Assembly (NCBI GenBank): GCA_030038365.1
Contig: JASHPA010000137.1
Span: forward strand, 1-55,233
Direction of reading: 5' to 3'
Length of the DNA: 55,233 nucleotides
DNA from: Nitrososphaerales archaeon
GTDB lineage: Archaea; Thermoproteota; Nitrososphaeria; Nitrososphaerales; Gagatemarchaeaceae
Shown: positions 26,305 to 36,108 of the stretch, piece by piece
Layout of the letters: every line of letters starts with the position of its first letter
How positions within the stretch are numbered: position 1 is the stretch's first letter
Notes under the pieces: model-generated
What the model was told of the DNA's origin: nothing
Databases searched by the model: none
What the model saw: the letters and a program-made list of their open reading frames with translations, nothing else
Position numbers and translations under genes: made by a program

Positions 26305-26606
26305 CTCAGTTTTTGACACAACTGAGATTTGATTGTCAGGAGATTGCCGACGTTGCTATCTCGCACTCACCGTCCTCCCTCGACCGCTCCCTTGGCCAAG
26401 AATTCGGACCCGACTATCGGGATTGGCCAATCCACGACCTCACAGACGCCATGTCAATCTCCTTGATCCGCATTATCTCCATATCCCAGATGCGTCCGAG
26501 AGTTTCGCTAGTCCACTGGTCAAACTCCGGCGGCCGTTCGCGAGGAGTTCTCTTACCCACTTCGCGAGCTTCGTCTCTTCGTCGAGGAGCGCCTCTTTTC
26601 TTGGCA
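26305..26606 (-). pseudogene. Frameshifted relic of a two-gene A/B module
   Basis: From ATG 26606 the frame encodes MPRKEALLDEETKL-AKWVRELLA, almost the same as gene A at 45.4 kb. One missing base then shifts the frame. The next frame continues RPPEFDQWTSETLGRIWDME and stops at 26414. Immediately downstream the B-like sequence is also split: SREDGECEIA in one frame, then NVGNLLTIKSQLCQK in another. Order, strand and spacing match the intact module. This copy is clearly decayed. Confidence 0.7.
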
Positions 26607-26732
26607 TAGCTGCCACGCGCCGTGTTCTAACCAATAGACGCCGACGACGGGAACAGATCGACAGAACCGGCGCGCCGGCAATCGCGCGTATATAGCGCGA
26701 CGTGCGCGGTCCCGCATGACGGGAGCCAGAGG

Positions 26733-27155
26733 ATGAAAAAAATAAGCGCAGATCCTCCCCAGAAAGACAGGTCTGCCTCTCAGGAGATAGACGCCATAAT
26801 CAGGAAGACGGCCGGCTGGCGTGGGAAGACATTGTCGCAGCTGCGCGCGCTGATCAGGGAAGTCGACCCCGCGGTGGTCGAGGAGGTGAAGTGGAAGAAA
26901 CCCTCCAAACCGGAGGGTGTCCCTGTCTGGTCCCACGACGGGATACTCTGCGTAGGAGATACACTCAAGAGCGCCGTGAGACTGACATTCCCGAAGGGCG
27001 CTCAGATCAGCGACCCGAACAAGCTCTTCAACAAGCGCCTGGAGAGCAACAAGGTACGCGCTATCGACTTCGAGGGCGCCGCCATCGATGAGGCCGGGTT
27101 GCGAGCACTTGTCATCGAAGCCATCAGGCAGAATACGTCGAAAGCGAGCGATTAG
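26733..27155 (+). CDS. DUF1801 protein
   Basis: This 140-residue protein belongs to the DUF1801 (YdhG-like) family. The core pattern is EEVKWKKPS, PVWSHDGILCVGD, then VRLTFPKGA and KVRAIDF. The function of the family is not established. A TATA-like CGTATATAGC near 26688-26697 fits a short leader before ATG 26733. It is divergent from the decayed A/B relic. Confidence 0.82.
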   Translation: MKKISADPPQKDRSASQEIDAIIRKTAGWRGKTLSQLRALIREVDPAVVEEVKWKKPSKPEGVPVWSHDGILCVGDTLKSAVRLTFPKGAQISDPNKLFNKRLESNKVRAIDFEGAAIDEAGLRALVIEAIRQNTSKASD

Positions 27156-27182
27156 CTCTTCAGAATATGAGCGAGAGGGGTC

Positions 27183-27848
27183 TTATCCCTTTTGGGTCTC
27201 GCTAAGCTTCTCCAGAGAGGCATAACTCCTCAAGGCGTCCTTCTCGTCGACCACGATTATCAGCTCAGGGACGCAGCTCATGAACTCGATCATGTTTATC
27301 CCGTTCATCGCCAGCTCGGTTGTCACGGTCGATACGATCCCAGGTGTCTTCTCTGCCACTTCGGCAAGCGAGACGATGATTTCGGCGAGATTGGTCACGG
27401 TCTGCCTCACGTCTTTCTTCGGGACAGTGGTGGCCAGCCGATGCAGGTTCTTTTCGTCTAGTACCACTCGGATAGATTCGACTCCAGCAACAATCCTGAA
27501 CGTCTCGCCGCGGCCGTAGTCAACCTGCGCGGCGAACTTGCCGAGCGCGGCCGGAATTTCGGGGACGTTCGAGATAGCGACATCGGCTATCTTGTTCTTC
27601 ATGGTCAGCTTCCTCAGAAGGGTGCCGATGTGCTGGTGAGATGCTACACTCTGGTCAATCGGGTACCTTCTGATTGCACCGATTATGGCGTCGACGGAGA
27701 AGTCTCGCCCTTCTGCCCCGGCACTGTTTTGGATGTATCTTGCGAGGCTCCGCTGATTGATCAGCCCCCTGCCAAGACCGCTGCGGATGGCCCCGTCGCT
27801 CTCGATAAGCCTCCTCACAACCTCCGATGTATCTGCCAATTCCGGCAC
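27183..27848 (-). CDS. Archaeal ACT-domain regulatory protein
   Basis: This 221-residue protein has an N-terminal helical, possibly winged-helix segment (INQRSLARYIQ). ACT-like repeats occupy the C-terminal half (VAEKTPGIVSTVTTELAMNGINMIEFMSCVPELIIVVD). This is the layout of archaeal proteins related to aspartokinase regulatory regions. It may sense an amino acid. GTG at 27848 fits a TATA-like box at 27866-27874. Confidence 0.8.
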   Translation of the reverse strand: MPELADTSEVVRRLIESDGAIRSGLGRGLINQRSLARYIQNSAGAEGRDFSVDAIIGAIRRYPIDQSVASHQHIGTLLRKLTMKNKIADVAISNVPEIPAALGKFAAQVDYGRGETFRIVAGVESIRVVLDEKNLHRLATTVPKKDVRQTVTNLAEIIVSLAEVAEKTPGIVSTVTTELAMNGINMIEFMSCVPELIIVVDEKDALRSYASLEKLSETQKG

Positions 27849-27952
27849 AAATGCGCCAAGAGAACCATATATCGCTTTGGCGTCACCCGGACTCAGAAAG
27901 AAATTGAGGCGCCCGGAGATGAGGTCGAGGGTCCTTCACAAGAGTCGTAGTG

Positions 27953-29188
27953 TTAGATGCGTCGCCCGAACTGGTACAGCACCAGTTCTCCACGGTTGAC
28001 AATCCTCGCACCGATGTCCGTAGGCAAGACGAAGACATCATCCTTCGCAACCCTCTTCGAATTTCCGTCAAGCTCAATCTCCCCACTGCCGTTTGCAACG
28101 TAGTACTGGAGGTCTGTCGCTGACCCGGCTGGAGAGAACTCGTCTTCGACGCAGACCAAGTCGTGGAAGAGCGCGAGACTCTCCGGAGTAAGGCGCCTGG
28201 AGGTGTTCTTCTCCCGCTTCCTGCCCAGCGAGTCAGCGAGCATGTCGGCAAGCTTGTGGCCTCCAATGCTCTGCACGTCAGGGTGGACCTTCTCTGGAAA
28301 ATCGAGTTGCGGGTATGTGGTGATGTCCTGGACAAAATCCCAGGGCCCTGTTTCCCTCGATCCGCAAACGAACAGGAAAACTCTGTCTTCCTCTTCGTCG
28401 TTCCTGAATGCGTGGATGTTGCCATGACCCATGTATACGATGTCCGACTGGGTGCACAGGGCCGTCTCATCCCCTATCTGGTGTATCCCGTCTATCGCGT
28501 CAGGCAGGAAGTGATGCTCGTCAAGGAACGCGTGGGAGTGGTGGGGTACTCTGCCCTTCGCCCTTACCGTGACCCTGTAGACCCCGATGACCTCACCAGC
28601 GACGAGCCTCGAAATCTCTAGATCAACCTTGGAATAACTGGTGGACGTCTGCTCGGGTATTCTCTTCCAGTTTTGCGCAAACACTCCGTTACCACTTGTA
28701 ACTCCTTCGACGGCCCTGAGAAAGTTCAGGTACAGACGTTTGACCTCTTGGTCTCCTTCCTGAGCTTGACCTAGGCTCTCCTCGACGAACGCCAAGGCCT
28801 CGTGGTAGAGCCTCAATGTCGCTAGGGCCCTGTGATCCCGGTACATCGGGTGATATCTGGCACTGTTCAGAAGTTCCAGGCCTCTCATCGCCTGTCGCAG
28901 CTCTCGTTTGTCGCCTTCCCGTCTCTCGAAGACTTCGCGAAGCCCAAGGAGGGTGGGTCCGTAAACGTCGAGACCCCTGAAAGCATAGACGTACAGCCGC
29001 GCCACTGGAACGTAATCCTCGACAGTTTCGAGCAGCCGGTTTGCGCCGAATTCCTCTGCAGCACCCACCGCCTCGAGGTATACGCGGCTTTGCTTCGCTC
29101 CCAGCTGCCTCTGTGCTACTTCGGCCACGCTGGCTGAACGTCGTTTCGCCGGAAAAGTGTTATGACACAAATCTGATGAATAGGCCAT
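27953..29188 (-). CDS. Helical-domain plus cupin-like protein
   Basis: This protein of about 411 residues has an N-terminal helical domain (residues 1-170) followed by two cupin-like barrels. Candidate metal residues are the His-rich stretch VPHHSHAFLDEHHFLP and MGHGNIHAFRNDEEE. A second barrel ends in VLPTDIGARIVNRG. It might be a sugar isomerase-like or dioxygenase-like enzyme or a sensor. ATG at 29188 is favoured because a TATA-like box at about 29213-29224 places transcription near 29192; ATG 29197 is the alternative. Confidence 0.72.
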   Translation of the reverse strand: MAYSSDLCHNTFPAKRRSASVAEVAQRQLGAKQSRVYLEAVGAAEEFGANRLLETVEDYVPVARLYVYAFRGLDVYGPTLLGLREVFERREGDKRELRQAMRGLELLNSARYHPMYRDHRALATLRLYHEALAFVEESLGQAQEGDQEVKRLYLNFLRAVEGVTSGNGVFAQNWKRIPEQTSTSYSKVDLEISRLVAGEVIGVYRVTVRAKGRVPHHSHAFLDEHHFLPDAIDGIHQIGDETALCTQSDIVYMGHGNIHAFRNDEEEDRVFLFVCGSRETGPWDFVQDITTYPQLDFPEKVHPDVQSIGGHKLADMLADSLGRKREKNTSRRLTPESLALFHDLVCVEDEFSPAGSATDLQYYVANGSGEIELDGNSKRVAKDDVFVLPTDIGARIVNRGELVLYQFGRRI

Positions 29189-29237
29189 ATTTGACATAAT
29201 CCGGCTGACTCTGTCATAGATTTCAAATCATCGAACC

Positions 29238-29247
29238 GTTAAATATC
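29238..29247 (+). promoter_or_regulatory. TATA-like box of the first aldehyde dehydrogenase
   Basis: GTTAAATATC is centred 25 bases before ATG 29268 and is consistent with a leaderless mRNA. Confidence 0.55.
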
Positions 29248-29267
29248 TGCGGCCCCTGATTTCCTGT

Positions 29268-30773
29268 ATGACGGCTATCCTACAGAACGTAAGCCCGGAG
29301 GTAGCAAAGTACCTTTCACAAGACTCAATCAAGATGTACGTCGACGGGCAGTGGAGCCCCGCTGACGACGGCGGTGTCTTTCCAGTCCTCGACCCCGGGA
29401 ACGGCAGCGTTCTGGCCAAGGTCGCTTCCGGTAAGGCGAGTGACGTCGACAGAGCTGTCCGGGCTGCCCGCAGGGCGGCGCACAAGACCGGCTGGAGCAC
29501 GATGCCGGTCAACGACAGAGCTGTGATTCTCCACAGGCTTGCTGACCTTATCGACAGGCATGTGGAGATACTCGCCGAGATCGAATCCCTCGACGTAGGG
29601 AAGCCGATAGGCCAGGCCAAGGGTTTCGATATACCAGACGCGGCAAGAACCCTGCGCTATTACGCAGACCTGTCGGTGCACACCCGCAGACGCGAGCCGA
29701 TCGCGGTGTCCGGATATGAAGCAAGCTCAATCCGGGTGCCATACGGGGCGTGCGGTTTCATATTTCCTTGGAACTTCCCGTTCCTGCTCTTCGGCTGGGG
29801 GGTCTCTCCCGCTCTGGCGGCGGGCAACACCGTGGTTATCAAGCCTGCAGAAGACACCCCTCTTTCGACGTTGTTCCTCGCCAAGCTGGCCGAACAAGCA
29901 GGCGTGCCTCCGGGTGTTATCAACATCGTCCCCGGATACGGAGAAAACGCCGGTGCAGCGCTCGCATCTCATCCGGACATCCAAAGAATGTCGTTCACCG
30001 GTTCCCCGGAAGTGGGACGCCTTGTCGCCGAGGCGTGCGGAAGGAACTTGGTGCCGGTCAAGCTCGAGCTCGGAGGGAAGGGTGCCGCAGTCGTGTTCGA
30101 TGACGTGAACGTCGATGCCGCTGCCGATGCCCTTTCCAGCGCGATCACGCTGAACTCCGGCCAAGTATGCTGCACAGCGACGAGGTGGGTTGTGCATGAG
30201 AGGGTGATGCGGCAGTTCGTGGACCGAGCAGTGAGTAACCTCAAGAACGTGGACAAGGGAATCGGCTATGGGCTAGACTCCGGCACAAAGATGGGTCCGG
30301 TGGTCAGCGAGAAGCAGCGCCAGAGGGTCTTGGGATACATAGAGAGGGGAGAGAAGGAGGGGGCCAAGGCGCTCCTAGAAGGAGGGAGGGCATCCGTACC
30401 GGGACACGAGGCAGGATTCTATGTGAAGCCGGCGCTCCTGACGGGGCCGTCCGACAACGTCTGCGCCAGAGACGAGATATTCGGACCGGTGGCGTATATC
30501 ATGCCATTCACGGAAGAGAAGGAAGCGATAGAACTCGTCAACAAGTCTCACTACGGGCTCGCGAACAGTGTCTGGTCGAGCAATCTCGACCGCGCCAACC
30601 GCGTCGCAGAGTCCCTCGTGGCGGGCAACTCCTGGATCAACGCACACAACATCTTCAAACAGGGTATCCCCTACGGTGGGACAAACCTCAGCGGCCTGGG
30701 AGGCGGTGTCCTCGGCCCGGAGACGCTGCTCGACTACCTGAGACCACAGTCAATCGTAAGACCCCTCTCCTGA
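29268..30773 (+). CDS. Aldehyde dehydrogenase (betaine-aldehyde-dehydrogenase-like)
   Basis: This 501-residue NAD(P)-dependent aldehyde dehydrogenase has the catalytic Cys in NSGQVCCTATR (about residue 300), the general-base Glu in LELGGKG and the N-terminal GFIFPWNFPF signature. It oxidises an aldehyde to the acid. The second half (GPVVSEKQRQRVLGYIERGEKEG) is typical of the betaine/aminoaldehyde branch, but the substrate cannot be fixed. It is divergent from the cupin-like gene. Confidence 0.92.
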   Translation: MTAILQNVSPEVAKYLSQDSIKMYVDGQWSPADDGGVFPVLDPGNGSVLAKVASGKASDVDRAVRAARRAAHKTGWSTMPVNDRAVILHRLADLIDRHVEILAEIESLDVGKPIGQAKGFDIPDAARTLRYYADLSVHTRRREPIAVSGYEASSIRVPYGACGFIFPWNFPFLLFGWGVSPALAAGNTVVIKPAEDTPLSTLFLAKLAEQAGVPPGVINIVPGYGENAGAALASHPDIQRMSFTGSPEVGRLVAEACGRNLVPVKLELGGKGAAVVFDDVNVDAAADALSSAITLNSGQVCCTATRWVVHERVMRQFVDRAVSNLKNVDKGIGYGLDSGTKMGPVVSEKQRQRVLGYIERGEKEGAKALLEGGRASVPGHEAGFYVKPALLTGPSDNVCARDEIFGPVAYIMPFTEEKEAIELVNKSHYGLANSVWSSNLDRANRVAESLVAGNSWINAHNIFKQGIPYGGTNLSGLGGGVLGPETLLDYLRPQSIVRPLS

Positions 30774-30882
30774 TCGCGAGATGCGGATTGGAGGGCTAGG
30801 CCTCGCCAGTCCATCTTCTGGGCCGGCGAGAGTTACAGCCTAGTCAGATAGACTTAGCAGGAAGAAAAGCCAGACGAACGCC

Positions 30883-32052
30883 GTGAAGACTGGTATCAAG
30901 AGCGCTCGTACGCTGTTTCCGGCAACGAAGAAGGTCAAGTACTTCTTCAACGGTGGAATCTGCCTGATACCTACTCCGGTGCAGACCGCTCTGAGCGAAT
31001 TCACAGACCAGAACAGGTCGGGCTTCAGTGACAAGAACTGGGGAGTATGGAGTGAGAATGTCTCCGCCGCGTACAGGCTGTTCGCCGGACTGATAGGCGC
31101 AAGTCAGAGTGAGGTAGTCGGCATTCCGAACACTAGCACAGGCACGGGAGTCTTTGCCCTCATGATTGACCCGAAGAAGGGGAGCAATGTCGTCTATGAT
31201 GACCTGACCTACAACACGGTCTTTCCCTTCTCCTTGCGCGCCAAGACAGGCGTCGAACAGCGTATCATAAGAAACGACAGGGGCAGCATCGATGTCGGTC
31301 AATTCGAGAAAGCAGTCGACGACAAGACCTCCGCCGTCGTCGTCAGTTCCGTGTCCTGCTGGAACGGCTACAGGTATGACCTCGGGCAGCTTTCAGAGAT
31401 CGCACACGCGCACGGGGCCTACCTGGTAGTTGACGCCGCCCAGCATGTCGGGGCCATCGGGCTGGACGTGAAGAAGGACGGGGTCGATTTTCTGGCGACC
31501 TGCGGGCACAAGTGGCTACTCGGCCCTCCGGGGACCGGGTTCATGTATGTCCGGGGCGACCTCATCTCCAAGTTCGACCCTCCACTCCCCGGATGGATGG
31601 GGATTGATGACCCTGGTGGCTACGAGATGTGGAAACCCACATTCCCAAGGACTGCCCTGCGGTACGAGACGGGCATGCCCAGCATGATGCTGCTGGGAGG
31701 GATGCGCGCAAGCCTCGAACTGATTAACAAGCTGGAGCCGGCAAGTATAGAGAGGGAGGTGCTGCGAAGGAGCGGCTATCTCATCGAGAAGCTGAGCGAC
31801 ACCGGAGTGGACGTCTTCACTCCCACCGAGAAAGAACACAGAGCCGGTCTCGTTACTTTCCTTCTCAAGAACCATCAGCAGCTCTTCGCTGAGCTCTCGA
31901 AGAATTCGTTCGTCGTCTTCCATCATCCTGAGACGGTCGTGAAGAACATGCACTGGACCAACGGCGGATTCAGAATCGACCCCACGTTCTTCAACACGTT
32001 CGAAGAGATCGATGACTTGGTAGACCACGTGCGGAAATGGTCAAGGCGGTAA
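30883..32052 (+). CDS. Class V aminotransferase-fold PLP enzyme
   Basis: This protein of about 389 residues is a fold-type I PLP enzyme of the class V group (isopenicillin epimerase, kynureninase and cysteine desulfurase relatives). The PLP lysine is in CGHKWLLGPPGTGF. The aspartate that binds the pyridine nitrogen is in VVDAAQHVGAIG. Nothing in the neighbourhood shows which reaction it performs. The start is GTG at 30883. It follows the aldehyde dehydrogenase by 109 bases. Confidence 0.87.
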   Translation: MKTGIKSARTLFPATKKVKYFFNGGICLIPTPVQTALSEFTDQNRSGFSDKNWGVWSENVSAAYRLFAGLIGASQSEVVGIPNTSTGTGVFALMIDPKKGSNVVYDDLTYNTVFPFSLRAKTGVEQRIIRNDRGSIDVGQFEKAVDDKTSAVVVSSVSCWNGYRYDLGQLSEIAHAHGAYLVVDAAQHVGAIGLDVKKDGVDFLATCGHKWLLGPPGTGFMYVRGDLISKFDPPLPGWMGIDDPGGYEMWKPTFPRTALRYETGMPSMMLLGGMRASLELINKLEPASIEREVLRRSGYLIEKLSDTGVDVFTPTEKEHRAGLVTFLLKNHQQLFAELSKNSFVVFHHPETVVKNMHWTNGGFRIDPTFFNTFEEIDDLVDHVRKWSRR

Positions 32053-32432
32053 AGAGGAAGCTTATCCGCCGGTATCCGCGACCCAGTCTGGGCTTGCTGC
32101 TTGGCCGCCAGCCGGCCACTCATGGATGTATATCCCATAGGAGAGGCTTCGTAAATGCATTGTCGCTCTCCCTTTCGGAAGACAAACGCATGACGAAGAG
32201 GAGCGGAGTTCATTGATCAGTCGGAATCCGGTGCTGATAGTGCGTGAGCATACAGCTCGCCGGAAGACACGACCGGCCAGTAAGGCCTGCAGTCGTAATC
32301 CAGACCGCCGCGCTCGCTTCGGCATCCTCGGCTCTTCCAGCTCTGAGAGGACCGACATTGAAGAAAGAATCCAACTATCAACTTCTAGATAACTCATGAA
32401 AGGCCGAGCGACAGATACTATCGATAATCTGT
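32053..32432 (+). other. Intergenic stretch, no gene seen
   Basis: The 380-base gap before the small membrane protein has only short open frames with Ser/Arg-rich composition. No convincing gene, hairpin or repeat is seen. Confidence 0.35.
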
Positions 32433-32717
32433 ATGGCGACAAAAAAGAAGACGACCGCTTCTCTGGGGCTTCCCAAGGTAGAAACGGTCAGGGCAGGTCT
32501 GTCAGACGCCAAAGGCAAAGTTCAAGCCAGGGCGACTCGCACCGCAAACAACGCGCGAAGCTCAATCCGGAAGCGTCCGTTGACGGCGGTAGGCGCGGCG
32601 ACTGGCGCCGCGGTCATGGTCGGGGTAGTCGCTGGCGCCGTCCTGACAAAGAAGGTCACGGACAGGACAGCCAAGAAGAAGGAAGAGAAAGACGTGGACG
32701 ACCTGGAAGACATGTAG
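32433..32717 (+). CDS. Small basic protein with one Gly/Ala-rich membrane helix
   Basis: This 94-residue protein has a basic N-terminal half (ATKKKTTASLG, RATRTANNARSSIRKR), one glycine-zipper-like hydrophobic segment at about residues 51-71 (VGAATGAAVMVGVVAGAVL), then a charged C-terminus. The layout is like DUF883/ElaB-type inner-membrane proteins, which attach to ribosomes in bacteria. Homology is not certain. Confidence 0.62.
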   Translation: MATKKKTTASLGLPKVETVRAGLSDAKGKVQARATRTANNARSSIRKRPLTAVGAATGAAVMVGVVAGAVLTKKVTDRTAKKKEEKDVDDLEDM

Positions 32718-33181
32718 ACCACCACGATGGCGCGATTTGTGTCCGGCTAGCGAACTTCTGAAAATCCCGGAAGAATGGAAATCTAGCGCGGGAGGCCAAT
32801 AGTCGGCTGGGTGCTGGGAATATGGTGGCTGTGGTCCAGGTTCGCAACGGCCGCAGTGGAGACATCACAATTCGCAAATCATACCTAGAGTCCTTCCAAC
32901 GGCGGCGAGGATTCCTCGCTCTTGCTCGCCCTACTGCTGGAATTCATCCCATATTCCATCCTAATAACCTGATTTCGAAGTTCAGGGAAGCCGGGGCTGT
33001 AAGGATGGGGAGATGCAGGAAAAGACTGAGATGAGACGATTTTCGAACTTTGGATTCTAGGCGTTCTCTCCCATAGGTTGGCCTCTAGCCGAGTTTCAGG
33101 GGTGCTACAGCTCTTCCGGAGCCAGCGAGGCCAAACTGGACGCAGCCATCCACCTTTGGACGGACGATTGGATGGATAGTC
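32718..33181 (+). other. Long intergenic stretch, no convincing gene
   Basis: A 70-codon frame at 32822-33034 is Arg-rich and shows no recognisable pattern, so it was not called. No hairpin or RNA gene is evident. Confidence 0.3.
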
Positions 33182-34123
33182 CTAGATCTGGAGCGCCGCC
33201 CTGAGTTCTCTGTAACGGTTCCTGATAGTGACTTCTGTTACTCCGGCCGCCACGGCTATTTTCCTTTGCGTCTTTTCCTCTCCGGAAAGGTTGGTGGCCA
33301 CATAGAGCGCTGAGGCGGCGAGACCTGCAGGGTCCTTACCTGCGGTGACCCCGCTCTGCCTCGCCCTGGCGATTATCTCTAAGGCCTTGCGCTTGGCCTT
33401 CTCCCCGGCCCCTACTCTCGACGCTATCTTTGACACTGACTTGGCGGGGTCCGGGACCGGCATTTTGATGTCCATCTCCCGGACGAGCATCCTGTAGGAC
33501 CTAGCCAGGTCCTTCTTGCCTATGTTTGCTACGCGTGCCACGTCCCCTATCGTCCTCGGTATCTCCCTGTCCCTGCAGGCAGCGTACAGGGACGCCGTTA
33601 TCATCTCAGTGATGGACCTGCCTCTTATGAGACCGCGCTCGAGGGCCTTCCTGTAGATGTAGGCCGCCCTCTCCACAACCTCGTCAGAAAGGGACAGTTT
33701 TTCGGAGAAGGTCCTAAGCTGGACGAATGCCCGAGTCATGTTTCGGTCAGCCGGCTCGTGGACCTGGCTCCTTCTGTCCCATGTCCTTAGACGGTCCACC
33801 GCGCTCCTCATGCTTCCCGAGATCGGCTTCCCTGCCGAGTCTGTGTTCCGCGTGCCTATCACCGTGGACAGGCCCATGTCGTGGGAAGCTATCGAGGTCG
33901 GGAGACCCGTCCTGCCCTCTTCCTTTCCGTCGTCCCTGGACAGAGACCTCCGTTCCGGGCCCCTGTCCTCCATCTTCTCCTTGACCACATATCCGCACTT
34001 GCTGCAAATCAGCTCCCCGTTCTCCGGGTCGAGGACCATCGCTGCCTTACCGCAGCGGGGGCACCTGTCCAGAGCTCGCTGCAAACGAAGCTGGCGAGTC
34101 GCGTCCTTCTCTAACGTTAGCAC
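33182..34123 (-). CDS. tfb: Transcription initiation factor TFB (archaeal TFIIB)
   Basis: This 313-residue protein is archaeal TFB, which bridges TBP-bound TATA DNA and RNA polymerase. The N-terminal zinc ribbon uses C21, C24, C40 and C43. It is followed by the B-finger region (RRSLSRDD) and two cyclin-like repeats, about residues 120-205 and 215-305 (GRSITEMITASLYAACR and DPAGLAASALYVATNL). A GTG at 34123 is used; a TATA-like box at 34145-34154 lies 26 bases upstream. Confidence 0.95.
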   Translation of the reverse strand: MLTLEKDATRQLRLQRALDRCPRCGKAAMVLDPENGELICSKCGYVVKEKMEDRGPERRSLSRDDGKEEGRTGLPTSIASHDMGLSTVIGTRNTDSAGKPISGSMRSAVDRLRTWDRRSQVHEPADRNMTRAFVQLRTFSEKLSLSDEVVERAAYIYRKALERGLIRGRSITEMITASLYAACRDREIPRTIGDVARVANIGKKDLARSYRMLVREMDIKMPVPDPAKSVSKIASRVGAGEKAKRKALEIIARARQSGVTAGKDPAGLAASALYVATNLSGEEKTQRKIAVAAGVTEVTIRNRYRELRAALQI

Positions 34124-34550
34124 GGAAAACGATGTCTGGTCCTTGATATTAATCCGATTTCCAGAATCGTTCCAAAATCATTAGAGAGTCTGCCCCAGAA
34201 CACCTACGGCTGGACTCCGTCCGCAGGCTCTCAGGGAATATTGTGGGAGATTCCGTTAACTCCGTTGCGCGATTGTCGTCCTCACAGGGGGTCAAATGTC
34301 CGCAGGGAAATGTAGCACATCACGATACCGCCCGACAGTCTCGCAAAATCGGCGTTGCAAGCTCCGGGGTCGGCACGCTCACTAGGAAGACGATGTTTCC
34401 CAGCAAGCTGGTCGAGCTCCTCGATTTGAGAATGAAAAGACGGCCATACAAAAGAGGGACTTGTAATCCGCCGTAAGCTGGTCTCCTCGTTACAATTCCA
34501 CGACTAACCTTATTTATGATGCAACCCTGCCGAACATCAGAACTCTAGCC
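34124..34550 (+). other. Intergenic region with promoters of tfb and the second ALDH
   Basis: The left end has the TATA-like GATATTAATC of tfb (34145-34154, minus strand). The right end has TTATTTATG (34510-34519), which may serve the aldehyde dehydrogenase. An ACTTGTAATCC match near 34460 lacks tRNA arms. A 77-codon frame (34243-34476) has no recognisable pattern. Confidence 0.4.
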
Positions 34551-36014
34551 ATGGCCAAGATGCTCATCGCAGGAAAGTGGGTTGATTCGTATGATGGAGC
34601 GACGATTGACGCCGTAAACCCCGCTACATCCGAGGTACTCGACACCTTCCCAAGGGGCGGTAGAGAAGATGCGAGGGCAGCGATAGACGCGGCGTACGAC
34701 GCTCGCGGCAAGGCGGAGGCAATGACAGCCTACGAGAGGTCGACGATCTTGCTCAAGGCTTCGCAGATACTGGAACAACGGTCGACAGAGATGGCGAGGA
34801 TAATATCTCAAAACGTAGGTAAGCCCATCACCGATGCAGAGGCAGAGACCACGCGCGGCTGCCTCACCCTCGCCTTCGCCGCGGAGGAAGCCAAGCGCAT
34901 CTACGGCCAGACCATACCTCTAGATAGCAGTCCATTCCCGCCTGGGAACAAGGATAGGTTTGGTTTCACCATACGGGAGCCCATCGGGGTCGTCGGGGCG
35001 ATATCACCGTTCAACTTCCCACTCAACCTACTGCTGCACAAAGTTGCTCCGGCGTTGGCAGCGGGGAACACCGTCGTGATCAAGCCTCCCAGCGACGGCC
35101 CGTTGCCTGGGATAATGGCAGCGAAGATTCTGGAGGAGGCGGGGCTGCCCCCGGGAATCGTGAATCTGGTCACAGGGCCCGGGTCGACCGTCGGGGAGGA
35201 GATAGTCACCAACCCAAAGGTGGACGCCATCAGCTTCACAGGGGATACATCGACGGGACGAATGATCTCAGAAAAGGCAGCGGCCACCAACAAGAAGCTG
35301 ATCCTTGAGCTGGGCGGTCACGACCCGATGATAATCCTTGATGACGCCGACCTGACCAGAGCGGCCAAACTCGCCACGACAGGGGTCTTCAGCTATTCCG
35401 GTCAAGTATGCACAGCAACCAAGCGCATCATAGTCTCCGAGGCCATAAAAGACAAGTTCGCTTCGGCTTTCGTCCAGGAAGTTCAGAAGCTGAAGGTGGG
35501 TAACCCGCTCGAGCGCACCACGAATATGGGCCCTGTCATAAACGCAGCAGGTCTCTCTAAGGTACAGGAGTTGGTTGAGGACGCCACGTCGAACGGAGCG
35601 GTGGTGTTGCTTGGCGGGCAAAGGCTGGATTCTGAAGCGTATTCAAAGGGATTTTTCTATTCCCCTACAGTTCTATCCAACGTGAGGGAAAGCATGAAGA
35701 TTACCCAGCAGGAGATCTTCGGGCCCGTTGCTCCGATACTGGAAGTTGGAGACGCAGAAGAAGCTGTAGAGGTGGCAAACAATACGGTATACGGCCTGCA
35801 GGCCTCCATCTTCACCTCCAACCTCGCCCGGGGAATAAAGCTCGCCAGGAAGATCAGAGCTGGAGCCGTGCTCATCAACGACCGCACGAACATGCGGTGG
35901 GACAACGCGCCGTTCGGAGGTGTCAAGCGGAGCGGTCTGGGGAGAGAGGGGGTTAGCCTGGCCGTCACCGAGTTCACGGAACTCAAATTCATCGTTGCCA
36001 ATCTAACCGAATAG
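34551..36014 (+). CDS. Aldehyde dehydrogenase, GapN/lactaldehyde-type
   Basis: This is a 487-residue NAD(P)-dependent aldehyde dehydrogenase with the catalytic Cys in YSGQVCTATKR and the general-base Glu in LELGGHDP. The segment INDRTNMRWDNAPFGGVKRSGLG is typical of the branch holding non-phosphorylating glyceraldehyde-3-phosphate dehydrogenase, lactaldehyde dehydrogenase and succinate-semialdehyde dehydrogenase. The substrate is uncertain. It is a distant paralogue of the other ALDH in the window. Confidence 0.9.
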   Translation: MAKMLIAGKWVDSYDGATIDAVNPATSEVLDTFPRGGREDARAAIDAAYDARGKAEAMTAYERSTILLKASQILEQRSTEMARIISQNVGKPITDAEAETTRGCLTLAFAAEEAKRIYGQTIPLDSSPFPPGNKDRFGFTIREPIGVVGAISPFNFPLNLLLHKVAPALAAGNTVVIKPPSDGPLPGIMAAKILEEAGLPPGIVNLVTGPGSTVGEEIVTNPKVDAISFTGDTSTGRMISEKAAATNKKLILELGGHDPMIILDDADLTRAAKLATTGVFSYSGQVCTATKRIIVSEAIKDKFASAFVQEVQKLKVGNPLERTTNMGPVINAAGLSKVQELVEDATSNGAVVLLGGQRLDSEAYSKGFFYSPTVLSNVRESMKITQQEIFGPVAPILEVGDAEEAVEVANNTVYGLQASIFTSNLARGIKLARKIRAGAVLINDRTNMRWDNAPFGGVKRSGLGREGVSLAVTEFTELKFIVANLTE

Positions 36015-36108
36015 GCTCCGCACAAAGATTGTTACGCGGAGGGGACGCGGAAAGACTTCGGAATCCGGCAAGAGCTGGCGCTTATCCATCATCGCGTTGT
36101 TCGACAAT

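Noticed and set aside
32822-33034. 70-codon ORF on the plus strand
   Set aside because: Arg-rich mixed composition, no promoter or recognisable pattern; looks like a chance open frame.
34440-34480. ACTTGTAATCC like the tRNA-Thr anticodon loop
   Set aside because: Only three of five anticodon-stem pairs form and no D- or T-arm exists.
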